Source: an uncultured Eubacteriales bacterium (GTDB taxonomy: Bacteria > Bacillota > Clostridia > Oscillospirales > UMGS1783). From it: a DNA stretch of 64,000 nucleotides. The DNA is taken from positions 124,001-188,000 of the forward strand of contig CAKSHC010000001.1 in assembly GCA_934456365.1 (NCBI GenBank), given 5' to 3'. Numbering within the stretch: the first letter of the stretch is position 1; every line of letters starts with the position of its first letter. The notes below the pieces were generated by a model. That model had not been told where the DNA came from. It made no database searches and saw only the letters and a list, made by a program, of their open reading frames with translations. The translations under genes and the position numbers were made by a program. Shown here piece after piece: positions 27,153 to 34,698 of this stretch.

Positions 27153-27986
27153 ATGTTGAAGGATGTTTTGACCGCCTTGATTCCGCTCGCCCTTTTCGGA
27201 CTTCTTTTCGGCGTTCTTTTGGGAATTGCCAGTAAGGTTTTCCACGTTCGCACGGATGAACGGGTGGAGAAAATTCGCGAAATTCTTCCCGGTGCCAATT
27301 GCGGAGCCTGCGGCTACGCCGGCTGCGCCGCTTATGCGGAAGCCATTGTAAAGGGCAAAGCGCCGATGAACCAGTGCTCGGTTTCGGATAATACGGTTTC
27401 CGCAAAAATTGCCGGCATTATGAATGTTCAAACCGATCAGCCGGTTGTGAAGCTGCGCGCGCAGGTCATGTGCTCTGGAACAAAAGATCTGGCCAAAACA
27501 AAGTTTCAGTACGACGGGATGATGGACTGCGTTTCGGTTTCGCGCCTGGGCGGGGGAGATAAGGAATGCCCCTTCGGCTGCGTTGGCTACGGAACCTGTG
27601 TGAAGGTCTGCCCGTTTCATGCCATTAAGGTGGAAAACGGCGTAGCCGTGGTCGAATACGAAAAGTGCGTCGGCTGCGGTCTGTGCGCAAAGGCCTGCCC
27701 GAAAAACATCATCAAGCTGGTTCCCTATACCAGCGAGTATTGGGTGGGGTGCCTGTCCCAGGACGATGGGAAATCCGTGCGCAATTACTGCAAGATCGGC
27801 TGCATTGGCTGCGGGATTTGCGAAAGGAATTGCCCCTCGGATGCGATTCATGTGAAAAACGGCGTGGCTGTGATCGATTACGATCGCTGTATCCAGTGCG
27901 GGACCTGCTTTGAAAAGTGCCCTCGCAGCACCATCTGGTTCGGCGACTTTCAGATTCAGGAAGGGGATACCCGTACCGCTCCGTAA
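27153..27986 (+). CDS. rnfB: Rnf complex subunit RnfB
   Basis: Ferredoxin-side subunit. The 277 residues show an N-terminal membrane anchor (to about 28), the four-cysteine cluster domain GANCGACGYAGCAAY, then ferredoxin-like cluster motifs: CVGYGTCVKVCP, CVGCGLCAKACP, CIGCGICERNCP and CIQCGTCFEKCP. It ends the rnf operon, followed by a strong terminator. Rnf couples reduced ferredoxin oxidation by NAD+ to Na+ or H+ export; the ion cannot be told from sequence by eye. Confidence 0.96.
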   Translation: MLKDVLTALIPLALFGLLFGVLLGIASKVFHVRTDERVEKIREILPGANCGACGYAGCAAYAEAIVKGKAPMNQCSVSDNTVSAKIAGIMNVQTDQPVVKLRAQVMCSGTKDLAKTKFQYDGMMDCVSVSRLGGGDKECPFGCVGYGTCVKVCPFHAIKVENGVAVVEYEKCVGCGLCAKACPKNIIKLVPYTSEYWVGCLSQDDGKSVRNYCKIGCIGCGICERNCPSDAIHVKNGVAVIDYDRCIQCGTCFEKCPRSTIWFGDFQIQEGDTRTAP

Positions 27987-27992
27987 TAAAAT

Positions 27993-28034
27993 GCGCCCTC
28001 GCAAACGGCCGGTTTGCGAGGGCGCTGTTTTTTT
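27993..28034. terminator. strong, probably bidirectional terminator between rnfB and the kinase-like gene
   Basis: A perfect 14-bp stem GCGCCCTCGCAAAC/GTTTGCGAGGGCGC with a 5-nt loop, followed by TGTTTTTTT on the plus strand and by TTTTATTA on the minus strand, so it can stop both convergent transcripts. Confidence 0.9.
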
Positions 28035-28038
28035 GAGG

Positions 28039-29124
28039 TTACATCAGAAGCTCGGTCAGTTCCATATCGGCAAAAAATTCAACCATGTTTTCCTGCGGGT
28101 TATAATCGTTCGAACGGAACACCGCCACATTCTTCATCAGCGGAAGCTCGATGTGGATAGCTGACCCAAGGCAGTCTGCCTTTTCCAAATAAAGCTTTCC
28201 TCTGTGCCGCTCGATCAGCAGGTTGGCAAAATACAGTCCGGTTGTTTTCCCCATCATCGGCGTCGGCACATCATGCGTCAGAATGTCTTTCCAGAAGTTT
28301 TCCGGAACACCATACAAAAGATCGATGATGGTGATATGCAGCATGTCGTCTTTCGGATAGGCATGGACGGAAATCGTGGTTTTATCCTGTGCAAAGAGAA
28401 GCGCGCAAACCAAACAGTTTGTAACGGCGCGGGTGATCTGCTCGCAGTCGCAGGATATATCGATCGGCATGGGGCTGAATTCGGTGAGGATCTGAATGTG
28501 GCGATCTTCGATCAGCGGCTTGCATTGCCGGATTACGGTTCGAAGCAAGGCATGCATGTCCACAATCTGGTTTTGCAGATCAAAATGCCCCATCAAAGCG
28601 TCCATCGTGCTTTTGATGTTCATGATATTGCGCAGCACATGAAATCCGCAGTTCAAGGCCAGGTCAGCGGCCTCAAAGGTCCGCCGGTCCTCGTCCAGCT
28701 GATGAAGACGGCGAATCATGCCGGTGTTGTTGATCTGCATGCGCATGGGCAGGAGAGAGTCTTTAACCGCAGAGAAAATGGCGGCAATATCTTCATTCAG
28801 ATCCACCACGATCCGGCGCTGCACCGTGCCGAGCAGATAGGGCTGCTTCTCGGGATCTGCTTGAATCCATCCAATGGCCAAACGACAGCGGATCAGCTCG
28901 CTTTCGTATTTCACGGATGTGCTCTTCTTTTTCTTGCGGCAATCCTTCAGCCGCCGCAGAGTATCGGAAGGGAAAAGGCTTTTGAAGTTTCCGTGGAAGC
29001 ACATCAATTCTCTCTCAAACGGGGCGTTGCAGGCCAGGGTGTCCAGATTCTCGTCGCAGAGAATCATCGGCGCGTGGTTTTCCATAACAAAACGAATGAG
29101 CTCTTCTCGAATATCCGGTGTCAT
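28039..29124 (-). CDS. cytoplasmic histidine-kinase-like protein with degenerate motifs
   Basis: A 361-residue protein with no membrane segment. Residues 1-60 look like a PAS-type sensor (PMILCDENLDTLACNAPFE). A helix around 158-180 has FHVLRN (His162), where a kinase phosphoacceptor would read HELRN; the acidic neighbour is missing. Residues 225-330 resemble a HATPase domain: N-box TRAVTNCLVCALLF, a weak G1 (IDLLYGVP) and a G2-like KTTGLYFANLL. No response regulator is adjacent; it is divergent from a GntR regulator with shared control DNA. It may be a ligand-sensing or non-kinase relative, so the activity is unproven. Confidence 0.65.
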   Translation of the reverse strand: MTPDIREELIRFVMENHAPMILCDENLDTLACNAPFERELMCFHGNFKSLFPSDTLRRLKDCRKKKKSTSVKYESELIRCRLAIGWIQADPEKQPYLLGTVQRRIVVDLNEDIAAIFSAVKDSLLPMRMQINNTGMIRRLHQLDEDRRTFEAADLALNCGFHVLRNIMNIKSTMDALMGHFDLQNQIVDMHALLRTVIRQCKPLIEDRHIQILTEFSPMPIDISCDCEQITRAVTNCLVCALLFAQDKTTISVHAYPKDDMLHITIIDLLYGVPENFWKDILTHDVPTPMMGKTTGLYFANLLIERHRGKLYLEKADCLGSAIHIELPLMKNVAVFRSNDYNPQENMVEFFADMELTELLM

Positions 29125-29172
29125 GAGGTTCCTCCTTCGGCATGTTTCGGATAGAATTTGACCTGGTTATGC

Positions 29173-29201
29173 ATTATACAAAATCCGTGCCTTTGTTTCA
29201 A
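29173..29201 (-). promoter_or_regulatory. sigma-A promoter for the kinase-like gene
   Basis: On the minus strand TTGAAA, 17-bp spacer and perfect TATAAT, about 50 bp upstream of the ATG. Confidence 0.8.
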
Positions 29202-29243
29202 GCGGAAAAGGTGAAATTTTTTTCATCAAAGTTCAAACAAAGA

Positions 29244-29264
29244 ACAGGTTTATGAAAAACCTGT
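29244..29264. promoter_or_regulatory. inverted repeat, candidate GntR operator
   Basis: ACAGGTT, 7 bp, AACCTGT: perfect 7-bp arms placed between the two divergent promoters, 10 bp upstream of the plus-strand -35. Position and symmetry fit autoregulation by the FadR-type protein encoded next. Confidence 0.6.
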
Positions 29265-29274
29265 CGATGTCGTG

Positions 29275-29303
29275 TTGAATTCTCAAATCCCTGTTGATAT
29301 AAT
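29275..29303 (+). promoter_or_regulatory. sigma-A promoter for the regulator and catabolic operon
   Basis: TTGAAT, 17-bp spacer, perfect TATAAT. It lies inside a longer possible reading frame of the regulator and so supports the start at 29335. No equally good promoter is seen further down the operon. Confidence 0.82.
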
Positions 29304-29334
29304 GACTTTGAACGAAAAGAGGAGGAAGAATCGT

Positions 29335-30033
29335 ATGTTGCAGCCCGTCAAAAAAAATCGGTTATCCAGTGAGGTAATCGATCAGATTTCCCGCTCGATC
29401 CTCCGTGGAGACTATCAGCCGGGGAGCAAGCTGCCCCCGGAGCGTGAGATTGCCACTCAGCTGGGCGTGAGCCGCACTGTGGTACGGGAAGCGCTTCGCT
29501 CGCTGGAAATTATGGGTCTTGTTGAATCGCAGGTGGGAGGCGGTTCTTTTGTCAAAGAATATTCGCTGGATCGTGTTTTGGACCCCATTGCGGATTATTT
29601 CTCTTCGGATGAGAGCCTGATTGATGAAATCATCGAAACCCGTCTGATCCTTGAGCCGGAAATGGCAAAACTGGCCGCCGTAAGAGCGACCAACGAGGAT
29701 ATTGCCTTTATTCGAAAATCTCTTTATCAGATGGAAGAGGAAATCCAGGAAGGCATGTCCGGTATCAACGGCGATACAGCCTTCCATTTTGCCATTGGGG
29801 CCGCTGCGCACAACAGTGCGATGACCAAAATTCTTTCTCTGATTGCCGATTTGCTTCATTATACGATGAAGGCTTCTCTTCAGGCTGTGCCGGATCAGTC
29901 GGTCACGCTGGACGGCCATCGTCAGATTCTGGAAGCCCTGGAGAAGAAAGACGCTGAGCTTGCCGGTAATTTAATGCGCGAGCATTTGAAAATATCGCTC
30001 GGACGCATTAAGAATAAATCGAATAAATTCTGA
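29335..30033 (+). CDS. GntR-family regulator, FadR subfamily (FCD ligand domain)
   Basis: Probable ligand-responsive repressor of the following catabolic operon. The 232 residues have a winged helix (about 10-75: PGSKLPPEREIATQLGVSRT, VVREALRSLEIMGLV) and an all-helical FCD domain with the usual metal/acid-binding set (DTAFHFAIGAAAHN, then GHRQILEAL). FCD regulators typically sense small organic acids such as lactate, gluconate or malonate. ATG 29335 follows GAGGAGG. The stop is 17 bp before the malic enzyme start, so it is co-transcribed with it. Confidence 0.93.
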   Translation: MLQPVKKNRLSSEVIDQISRSILRGDYQPGSKLPPEREIATQLGVSRTVVREALRSLEIMGLVESQVGGGSFVKEYSLDRVLDPIADYFSSDESLIDEIIETRLILEPEMAKLAAVRATNEDIAFIRKSLYQMEEEIQEGMSGINGDTAFHFAIGAAAHNSAMTKILSLIADLLHYTMKASLQAVPDQSVTLDGHRQILEALEKKDAELAGNLMREHLKISLGRIKNKSNKF

Positions 30034-30050
30034 TCAAGGAGGATAAGTCG

Positions 30051-31223
30051 ATGACCTACGGCGAAAAAGCATTGATCAAGCACAAGGAGTGGAAAGGGAA
30101 AATTGCCTACAGCAGCAAGGCTCCCGTTGCCACAAAGGAAGACCTTTCGATTGCTTATACCCCTGGCGTCGCAGCTCCCTGCCTGGAGATTCAGAAAGAT
30201 ATTCAGAAGTCCTATGATTATACCGGCCGGGGAAATCTGGTCGCCGTCGTGACCGACGGGAGCGCCGTTTTGGGCCTCGGAGATATCGGCCCGGAGGCCG
30301 GTATGCCGGTTATGGAAGGGAAGTGCATTCTCTTCAAAACCTTCGGCGGGGTCGACGCCGTTCCTCTGTGCATTCGGAGCAAGGATGTGGACGAGATCGT
30401 CCGCACGGTCGCTCTTTTGGCCGGTTCCTTCGGCGGCATCAATCTGGAGGATATTTCCGCCCCTCGATGCTTTGAAATCGAGCGGCGCTTAAAACAAATC
30501 TGCGATATCCCTGTTTTCCACGACGATCAGCACGGCACCGCGGTTGTTACTCTCGCCGCCACGCTCAACTCGCTGAAGCTCGTCGGCAAAAAGCCGGAAG
30601 AGATCCATGTCGTGGTCAACGGCGCCGGCGCGGCCGGAATAGCCTGCTCCCGGCTGATGCTTTCTCTGGGCGTTAAGGATCTTGTCATTCTGAATTCCAA
30701 GGGCATCGTGTATGCCGGCAAAGAAGGGCTGAACGACGAGCTGAAAAATTTCGCTCCCCAAACCAATCCCCGCATGATCCGGGGCGGCTTGAAGGAGGCC
30801 ATGGTGGGCGCCGATCTTTTCCTGGGCGTTTCGAAGCCCAATGTCCTTACGGAAGATATGATTCGATCCATGAATCGTGATCCCATTATCTTCGCCTGCG
30901 CAAACCCCACCCCCGAAATCATGCCGGAGCTGGCCCTTGAGGCCGGAGCCAAGGTTGTGGGCACGGGGCGCAGCGATTTCCCGAATCAGATCAACAACCT
31001 GCTGGCATTCCCGGGAATCTTCAAAGGCACCTTTGCCGTTCGTGCGCGCGACATCAACGATGATATGAAAATTGCCGCTGCGCGCGCGATTGCCTCTTTG
31101 GTATCGGATGAAGAGCTTTCTCCGGAATGTGTCATTCCGTCCCCGTTCGATCCGCGCGTGGCCGATACGGTCGCCGCGGCCGTTTCCGAGGCCGCCCGAA
31201 AGAGCGGCGTCGCTACCCTTTGA
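30051..31223 (+). CDS. NAD(P)-dependent malic enzyme (oxaloacetate-decarboxylating)
   Basis: Converts malate to pyruvate and CO2 with reduction of NAD(P). The 390 residues match the short bacterial form without a phosphotransacetylase tail: AYTPGVAAPC, GLGDIGPEAGMPVMEGK, the metal site FHDDQHGTAVV and the dinucleotide fold NGAGAAGIACSRL. It is the first enzyme of the operon behind the GntR regulator; pyruvate would feed the 2-oxoacid dehydrogenase encoded downstream, if that complex uses pyruvate. The cofactor preference is not evident. Confidence 0.93.
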   Translation: MTYGEKALIKHKEWKGKIAYSSKAPVATKEDLSIAYTPGVAAPCLEIQKDIQKSYDYTGRGNLVAVVTDGSAVLGLGDIGPEAGMPVMEGKCILFKTFGGVDAVPLCIRSKDVDEIVRTVALLAGSFGGINLEDISAPRCFEIERRLKQICDIPVFHDDQHGTAVVTLAATLNSLKLVGKKPEEIHVVVNGAGAAGIACSRLMLSLGVKDLVILNSKGIVYAGKEGLNDELKNFAPQTNPRMIRGGLKEAMVGADLFLGVSKPNVLTEDMIRSMNRDPIIFACANPTPEIMPELALEAGAKVVGTGRSDFPNQINNLLAFPGIFKGTFAVRARDINDDMKIAAARAIASLVSDEELSPECVIPSPFDPRVADTVAAAVSEAARKSGVATL

Positions 31224-31227
31224 ACTG

Positions 31228-31245
31228 AACGGATTTTTGTCCGTT
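31228..31245 (+). other. short intercistronic hairpin between malic enzyme and aldehyde dehydrogenase genes
   Basis: AACGGA, 6-nt loop, TCCGTT in a 62-bp gap. There is no T run, so it is not a terminator; an RNA-processing or stability element is possible. A TATAGT sequence at 31254 lacks a spaced -35 partner. Confidence 0.4.
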
Positions 31246-31285
31246 TAGCAAAATATAGTAAATTTTTCATTCGGAGGTTTTTATC

Positions 31286-32647
31286 ATGGATGCGAAAGAA
31301 CAAATCGGTATTCTGATCGAAAAAGCCAGAAAGGCGCAGCACGAGCTCGAGAAATGCAATCAGCAGCAGATCGACTCGTACGTGAGAGCCATCGCAAAGG
31401 TCGTTTACGACAATGCGGATCCTCTCGCCAAGATGGCTGCCGAAGAGACCCGTATGGGTGTCTATGAAGACAAGATCAACAAGAACAAGGGCAAGGCCAA
31501 AGTCATTTGGAACAGCCTGAAGGGCGTTCCCTCGGTTGGCATCGTTGAACGCAATAAGGAAACCGGGATCACGGTCATTGCCCGTCCGGTTGGCGTTGTT
31601 GGCGCAAGCACCCCTTGCACCAACCCCATTGTCACCCCGATGTGCAACTCCATGTTTGCCATCAAGGGCCGCAATGCTATCATCATCTCGCCGCATCCGA
31701 GAGCCAAGAATGTCAATAAATACCTGATCGATCTCATGAATGCAGAGCTCGCCAAGCTCGGCGCTCCGAAGGACATTATCCAGACCATCGAATCCCCGAG
31801 CATCGAGGCTTCCGCTGAGCTGATGCGCGAAGTGGATGTCGTTGTCGCCACCGGCGGCGCCGCCATGGTGAAGTCCGCCTACAGCAGCGGCAAACCGGCC
31901 TACGGCGTGGGCCCGGGCAATGTCCAGTGCATCATCGACGACGATGTTGATATCACCGAGTGCGTTCCCAAGATCATTGCCGGCCGCAAGTTCGACAACG
32001 GTATCATCTGCTCCGGCGAGCAGACTGTGATCGCTCCTGCCGGCAAGTACGACGCCATCATGGCGGAGTTCCAGAAGAATAACTGCGCCTTCATTACCGA
32101 TCCTGCGCAGAAGCAGGCTCTTCGCGAAGCCCTCTTCCCGGGCGGCGTGATGAATAAAGATCTGGTCGGCCAGGGCGTTGCCAAGATCGCCGCCGCTGCC
32201 GGTCTCACCGTTGCCGACGGCACCCAGGTTATCCTCGTGGAAGCCGACGGCCACGGCCATGCCGATCTGCTCTGCAAGGAGAAGATGTGCCCCGTGATCG
32301 CCACCTTCAAGTACAACACCTTCGAAGAAGCCGTTTCCATCGCGAAGGCCAACCTGGACGTGGACGGCCGCGGCCACAGCGTTTCCATTCATTCCAACAA
32401 CCGCGAGCATCTTGAGTATGCCGGCCTCCATCTGGAAGTCGCCCGTATCCTGGTCAACCAGGTCTGCGCGACCATGAACGGCGGCGCCCTCACAAACAGC
32501 CTCACCCCGACCACCACTCTGGGCTGCTGCTCTTGGGGCAACAACAGCATTTCCGAGAACTTCGGCTTCAAGTTCCTGATCAACTACATCCGCATCGCCG
32601 AGCCTCTCGATAAAAAGGTTCCGACCGACGAGGAAATCTGGGGGTAA
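31286..32647 (+). CDS. CoA-acylating aldehyde dehydrogenase, C. kluyveri SucD type
   Basis: Interconverts an aldehyde and its acyl-CoA with NAD(P)(H). The 453 residues lack the alcohol dehydrogenase half of AdhE and any microcompartment-targeting extension. The catalytic Cys242 is in NGIICSGEQTVI; IARPVGVVGASTPCTNP and TTTLGCCSWGNNSISEN are family signatures. The start (IEKARKAQHELE, ETRMGVYEDKI) and the end (KVPTDEEIWG) closely recall the Clostridium kluyveri CoA-dependent succinate-semialdehyde dehydrogenase from memory; sulfoacetaldehyde dehydrogenases (SauS) belong to the same wider group. The substrate is therefore open. Codon use is strongly C-ending, pointing to high expression. Confidence 0.88.
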   Translation: MDAKEQIGILIEKARKAQHELEKCNQQQIDSYVRAIAKVVYDNADPLAKMAAEETRMGVYEDKINKNKGKAKVIWNSLKGVPSVGIVERNKETGITVIARPVGVVGASTPCTNPIVTPMCNSMFAIKGRNAIIISPHPRAKNVNKYLIDLMNAELAKLGAPKDIIQTIESPSIEASAELMREVDVVVATGGAAMVKSAYSSGKPAYGVGPGNVQCIIDDDVDITECVPKIIAGRKFDNGIICSGEQTVIAPAGKYDAIMAEFQKNNCAFITDPAQKQALREALFPGGVMNKDLVGQGVAKIAAAAGLTVADGTQVILVEADGHGHADLLCKEKMCPVIATFKYNTFEEAVSIAKANLDVDGRGHSVSIHSNNREHLEYAGLHLEVARILVNQVCATMNGGALTNSLTPTTTLGCCSWGNNSISENFGFKFLINYIRIAEPLDKKVPTDEEIWG

Positions 32648-32650
32648 ACC

Positions 32651-33808
32651 ATGGACTTAATGGAATATAAGGCGAGAGAGCTGTTTGAAGCGGCTGGTCT
32701 CCCTGTGAAAAAAGGTGTTACGTCTGATACCGTCGATGGGCTGCTTGCAGCCCTCGACGGCAGCGATCTCGCTTTCCCTCTGGTCTGCAAAGCGCAGGTT
32801 CAGATCGGCGGCCGCGGCAAAGCCGGCGGCATTAAGGTCGCCCACAACCGCGACGAGCTGAAAGAGGTTGCTTCTCAGATTCTCGGCATGAACATCCGCG
32901 GCCATATCGTGAAAAAGCTTATGGCTGTCGAAATGGCCGAGGTCGAGACCGAAATGTACCTCTCCATCATGCTCGACCGTCTTACCAAGAGCCCGCTGAT
33001 CATCTTCTCGCCCTGCGGCGGTATGGATATTGAAGAAACCTCCCGCACCAATCCGGATAAGATCTTCAAGATTCCCGTGGATCCTGTCGACGGGCTGTCT
33101 AAGGCCATTACCTCGGATCTGGCCAAGAAAGCCGGGCTTTCCGGTAAAACGGCCGAGCAGTTCGAGGCTGCTTTGGAAAAACTCTATGCTTTCTTCAATT
33201 CCGGCGATTGCATGCTGGCTGAGATCAACCCCCTCGTGGTGGACAAGTCCGGCAACATCATCGCGCTCGACGCCAAGGTTTCCGTGGATGACAGCGCCGT
33301 CTATCGTCAGCCTGCCGTGGCCGAGTTCAAGGAAGAAATGGCCAAGGATGAGAACGAATACATCAAAGCCGCCCGCGAGATCAATATGCTCTACATCCCC
33401 ATTGAGGACGATGGCACCATCGCCGTCGCCAGCAATGGTTCCGGCATGCTGATGAGCTGTATCGACCGGATTTCCGATAAGGGCATGAAGGTTCGCGCCG
33501 GTATGGACCTCGGCGGCGGCCCCACCCATGACCGCATCAAGCTTGCCGTTCATCTGCTTCTTTCCGATCCCAAAACCAAGGGTCTGTTCATGAACATCTT
33601 CGGCGGCATCACGCGCTGCGATGAAATTGCGGAAGGTATTCTTCTGGCCAAGGAAGAGTTCGGCATCGATAAGCTGATTGTCGTCCGCTTCGAAGGCACC
33701 AATAAGGATAAAGGCCTTGAGATTCTTCACCAGGTTCCGAATGTCGTCTATGCCGATGGTCTGATCCAGGGCGTGGATGCATTGGCGGAAAGGAGAGCGC
33801 AGTTATGA
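32651..33808 (+). CDS. ADP-forming acyl-CoA ligase, beta (ATP-grasp) subunit, SucC-like
   Basis: Large subunit of an ATP-citrate-lyase/succinyl-CoA-synthetase-type ligase. The 385 residues have the ATP-grasp domain (GGRGKAGGIKV, LAEINPLVV) and a C-terminal CoA-ligase domain. The loop that holds the acid in succinyl-CoA synthetase is FGGITRC here (Thr321) instead of the usual GGIVRC or GGIVNC, and VNGAGLAM of E. coli is replaced by SNGSGMLM. Specificity for succinate is thus doubtful. It starts 3 bp after the aldehyde dehydrogenase and overlaps the alpha subunit by 4 bp. Confidence 0.88.
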   Translation: MDLMEYKARELFEAAGLPVKKGVTSDTVDGLLAALDGSDLAFPLVCKAQVQIGGRGKAGGIKVAHNRDELKEVASQILGMNIRGHIVKKLMAVEMAEVETEMYLSIMLDRLTKSPLIIFSPCGGMDIEETSRTNPDKIFKIPVDPVDGLSKAITSDLAKKAGLSGKTAEQFEAALEKLYAFFNSGDCMLAEINPLVVDKSGNIIALDAKVSVDDSAVYRQPAVAEFKEEMAKDENEYIKAAREINMLYIPIEDDGTIAVASNGSGMLMSCIDRISDKGMKVRAGMDLGGGPTHDRIKLAVHLLLSDPKTKGLFMNIFGGITRCDEIAEGILLAKEEFGIDKLIVVRFEGTNKDKGLEILHQVPNVVYADGLIQGVDALAERRAQL

Positions 33809-34686
33809 GCATTTTAATCGATAAGAATACGCGGCTTCTGATCCAGGGGATCACCGGCCGCGAGGGATCGTTCCATTGCGAGCAGATGCTCCAGTACGGC
33901 ACCAATGTCGTCGGCGGCGTGACCCCGGGCAAGGGCGGTCAGGAAGTTCTCGGCGTTCCTGTGTTCAACACGGTCAAGGAAGCCATGGAAGCCACCAATG
34001 CCAACGCTACCATCCTTTTCGTCCCCGCAAAATTCACCAAGGCTGGCCTTTTGGAAGCGATCGAAGCGAAGGTGCCCCTGATCATCACCGTGGCCGAGCA
34101 TGTCCCTGTCCACGATATGATGGAGGTCTATCATAGGGCTCGCCGCGCCGGTGTGCGCGTTGTCGGCCCGAACACCTTCGGCATCATTTCCCCGGGCAAG
34201 TCCAAGGCCGGATTCATGGCGCACCGCCTCTTCCTGCCGGGCAACGTCGGCCTGATGTCCCGCAGCGCGACCAACTGCTATGAAACCGTTCTGATGCTCA
34301 CCCAGGCCGGTATCGGCCAAAGCACCTGCGTCGGCGTCGGCGGCGATATGATCCCCGGCTCCACCTTCGTGGATGTTCTGCCTCTGTTTGAAGCCGATCC
34401 GGAAACCAAGTGCATCATCATGATCGGCGAAATCGGCGGCAACGAAGAAGAACTGGCTGCCGAGTATATCAAGAAGCATGTGACCAAGCCGGTCGTCGCT
34501 CTGATCGCCGGTAAGAATGCTCCGAAGGGCAGAAGCATGGGGCATGCGGGCGCTATCGTTTCGGCCGATGGCACCGGAAGTGCGGAGAACAAGGAAAAGG
34601 TTCTGCGCGAAGCCGGCGTCCATATCGCGGAAACGACCACCCATATCGTGGATATCGTCAAACAAGTTATGGCTGAAAACAAATAA
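33805..34686 (+). CDS. ADP-forming acyl-CoA ligase, alpha (CoA-binding, phospho-His) subunit, SucD-like
   Basis: The 293 residues begin MSILIDKNTRLLIQGITGRE, with the CoA-binding Rossmann fold (VGGVTPGKGG) and the phosphorylated His247 in MGHAGAI, so the ATP-making chemistry is intact. Two segments near the active site differ from succinyl-CoA synthetase: GPNTFG (residues 121-126) for GPNCPG, and SRSATNCYE (from 152) for SRSGTLTYE. This supports a different organic acid. Together with the aldehyde dehydrogenase it could recover ATP from an acyl-CoA, or run backward to activate an acid. Confidence 0.88.
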   Translation: MSILIDKNTRLLIQGITGREGSFHCEQMLQYGTNVVGGVTPGKGGQEVLGVPVFNTVKEAMEATNANATILFVPAKFTKAGLLEAIEAKVPLIITVAEHVPVHDMMEVYHRARRAGVRVVGPNTFGIISPGKSKAGFMAHRLFLPGNVGLMSRSATNCYETVLMLTQAGIGQSTCVGVGGDMIPGSTFVDVLPLFEADPETKCIIMIGEIGGNEEELAAEYIKKHVTKPVVALIAGKNAPKGRSMGHAGAIVSADGTGSAENKEKVLREAGVHIAETTTHIVDIVKQVMAENK

Positions 34687-34698
34687 AGAGGTGCAATT

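Noticed and set aside
29272..29334. A 21-codon longer N-terminus for the GntR regulator
   Set aside because: The promoter lies inside it, and the ATG at 29335 has a strong ribosome site.
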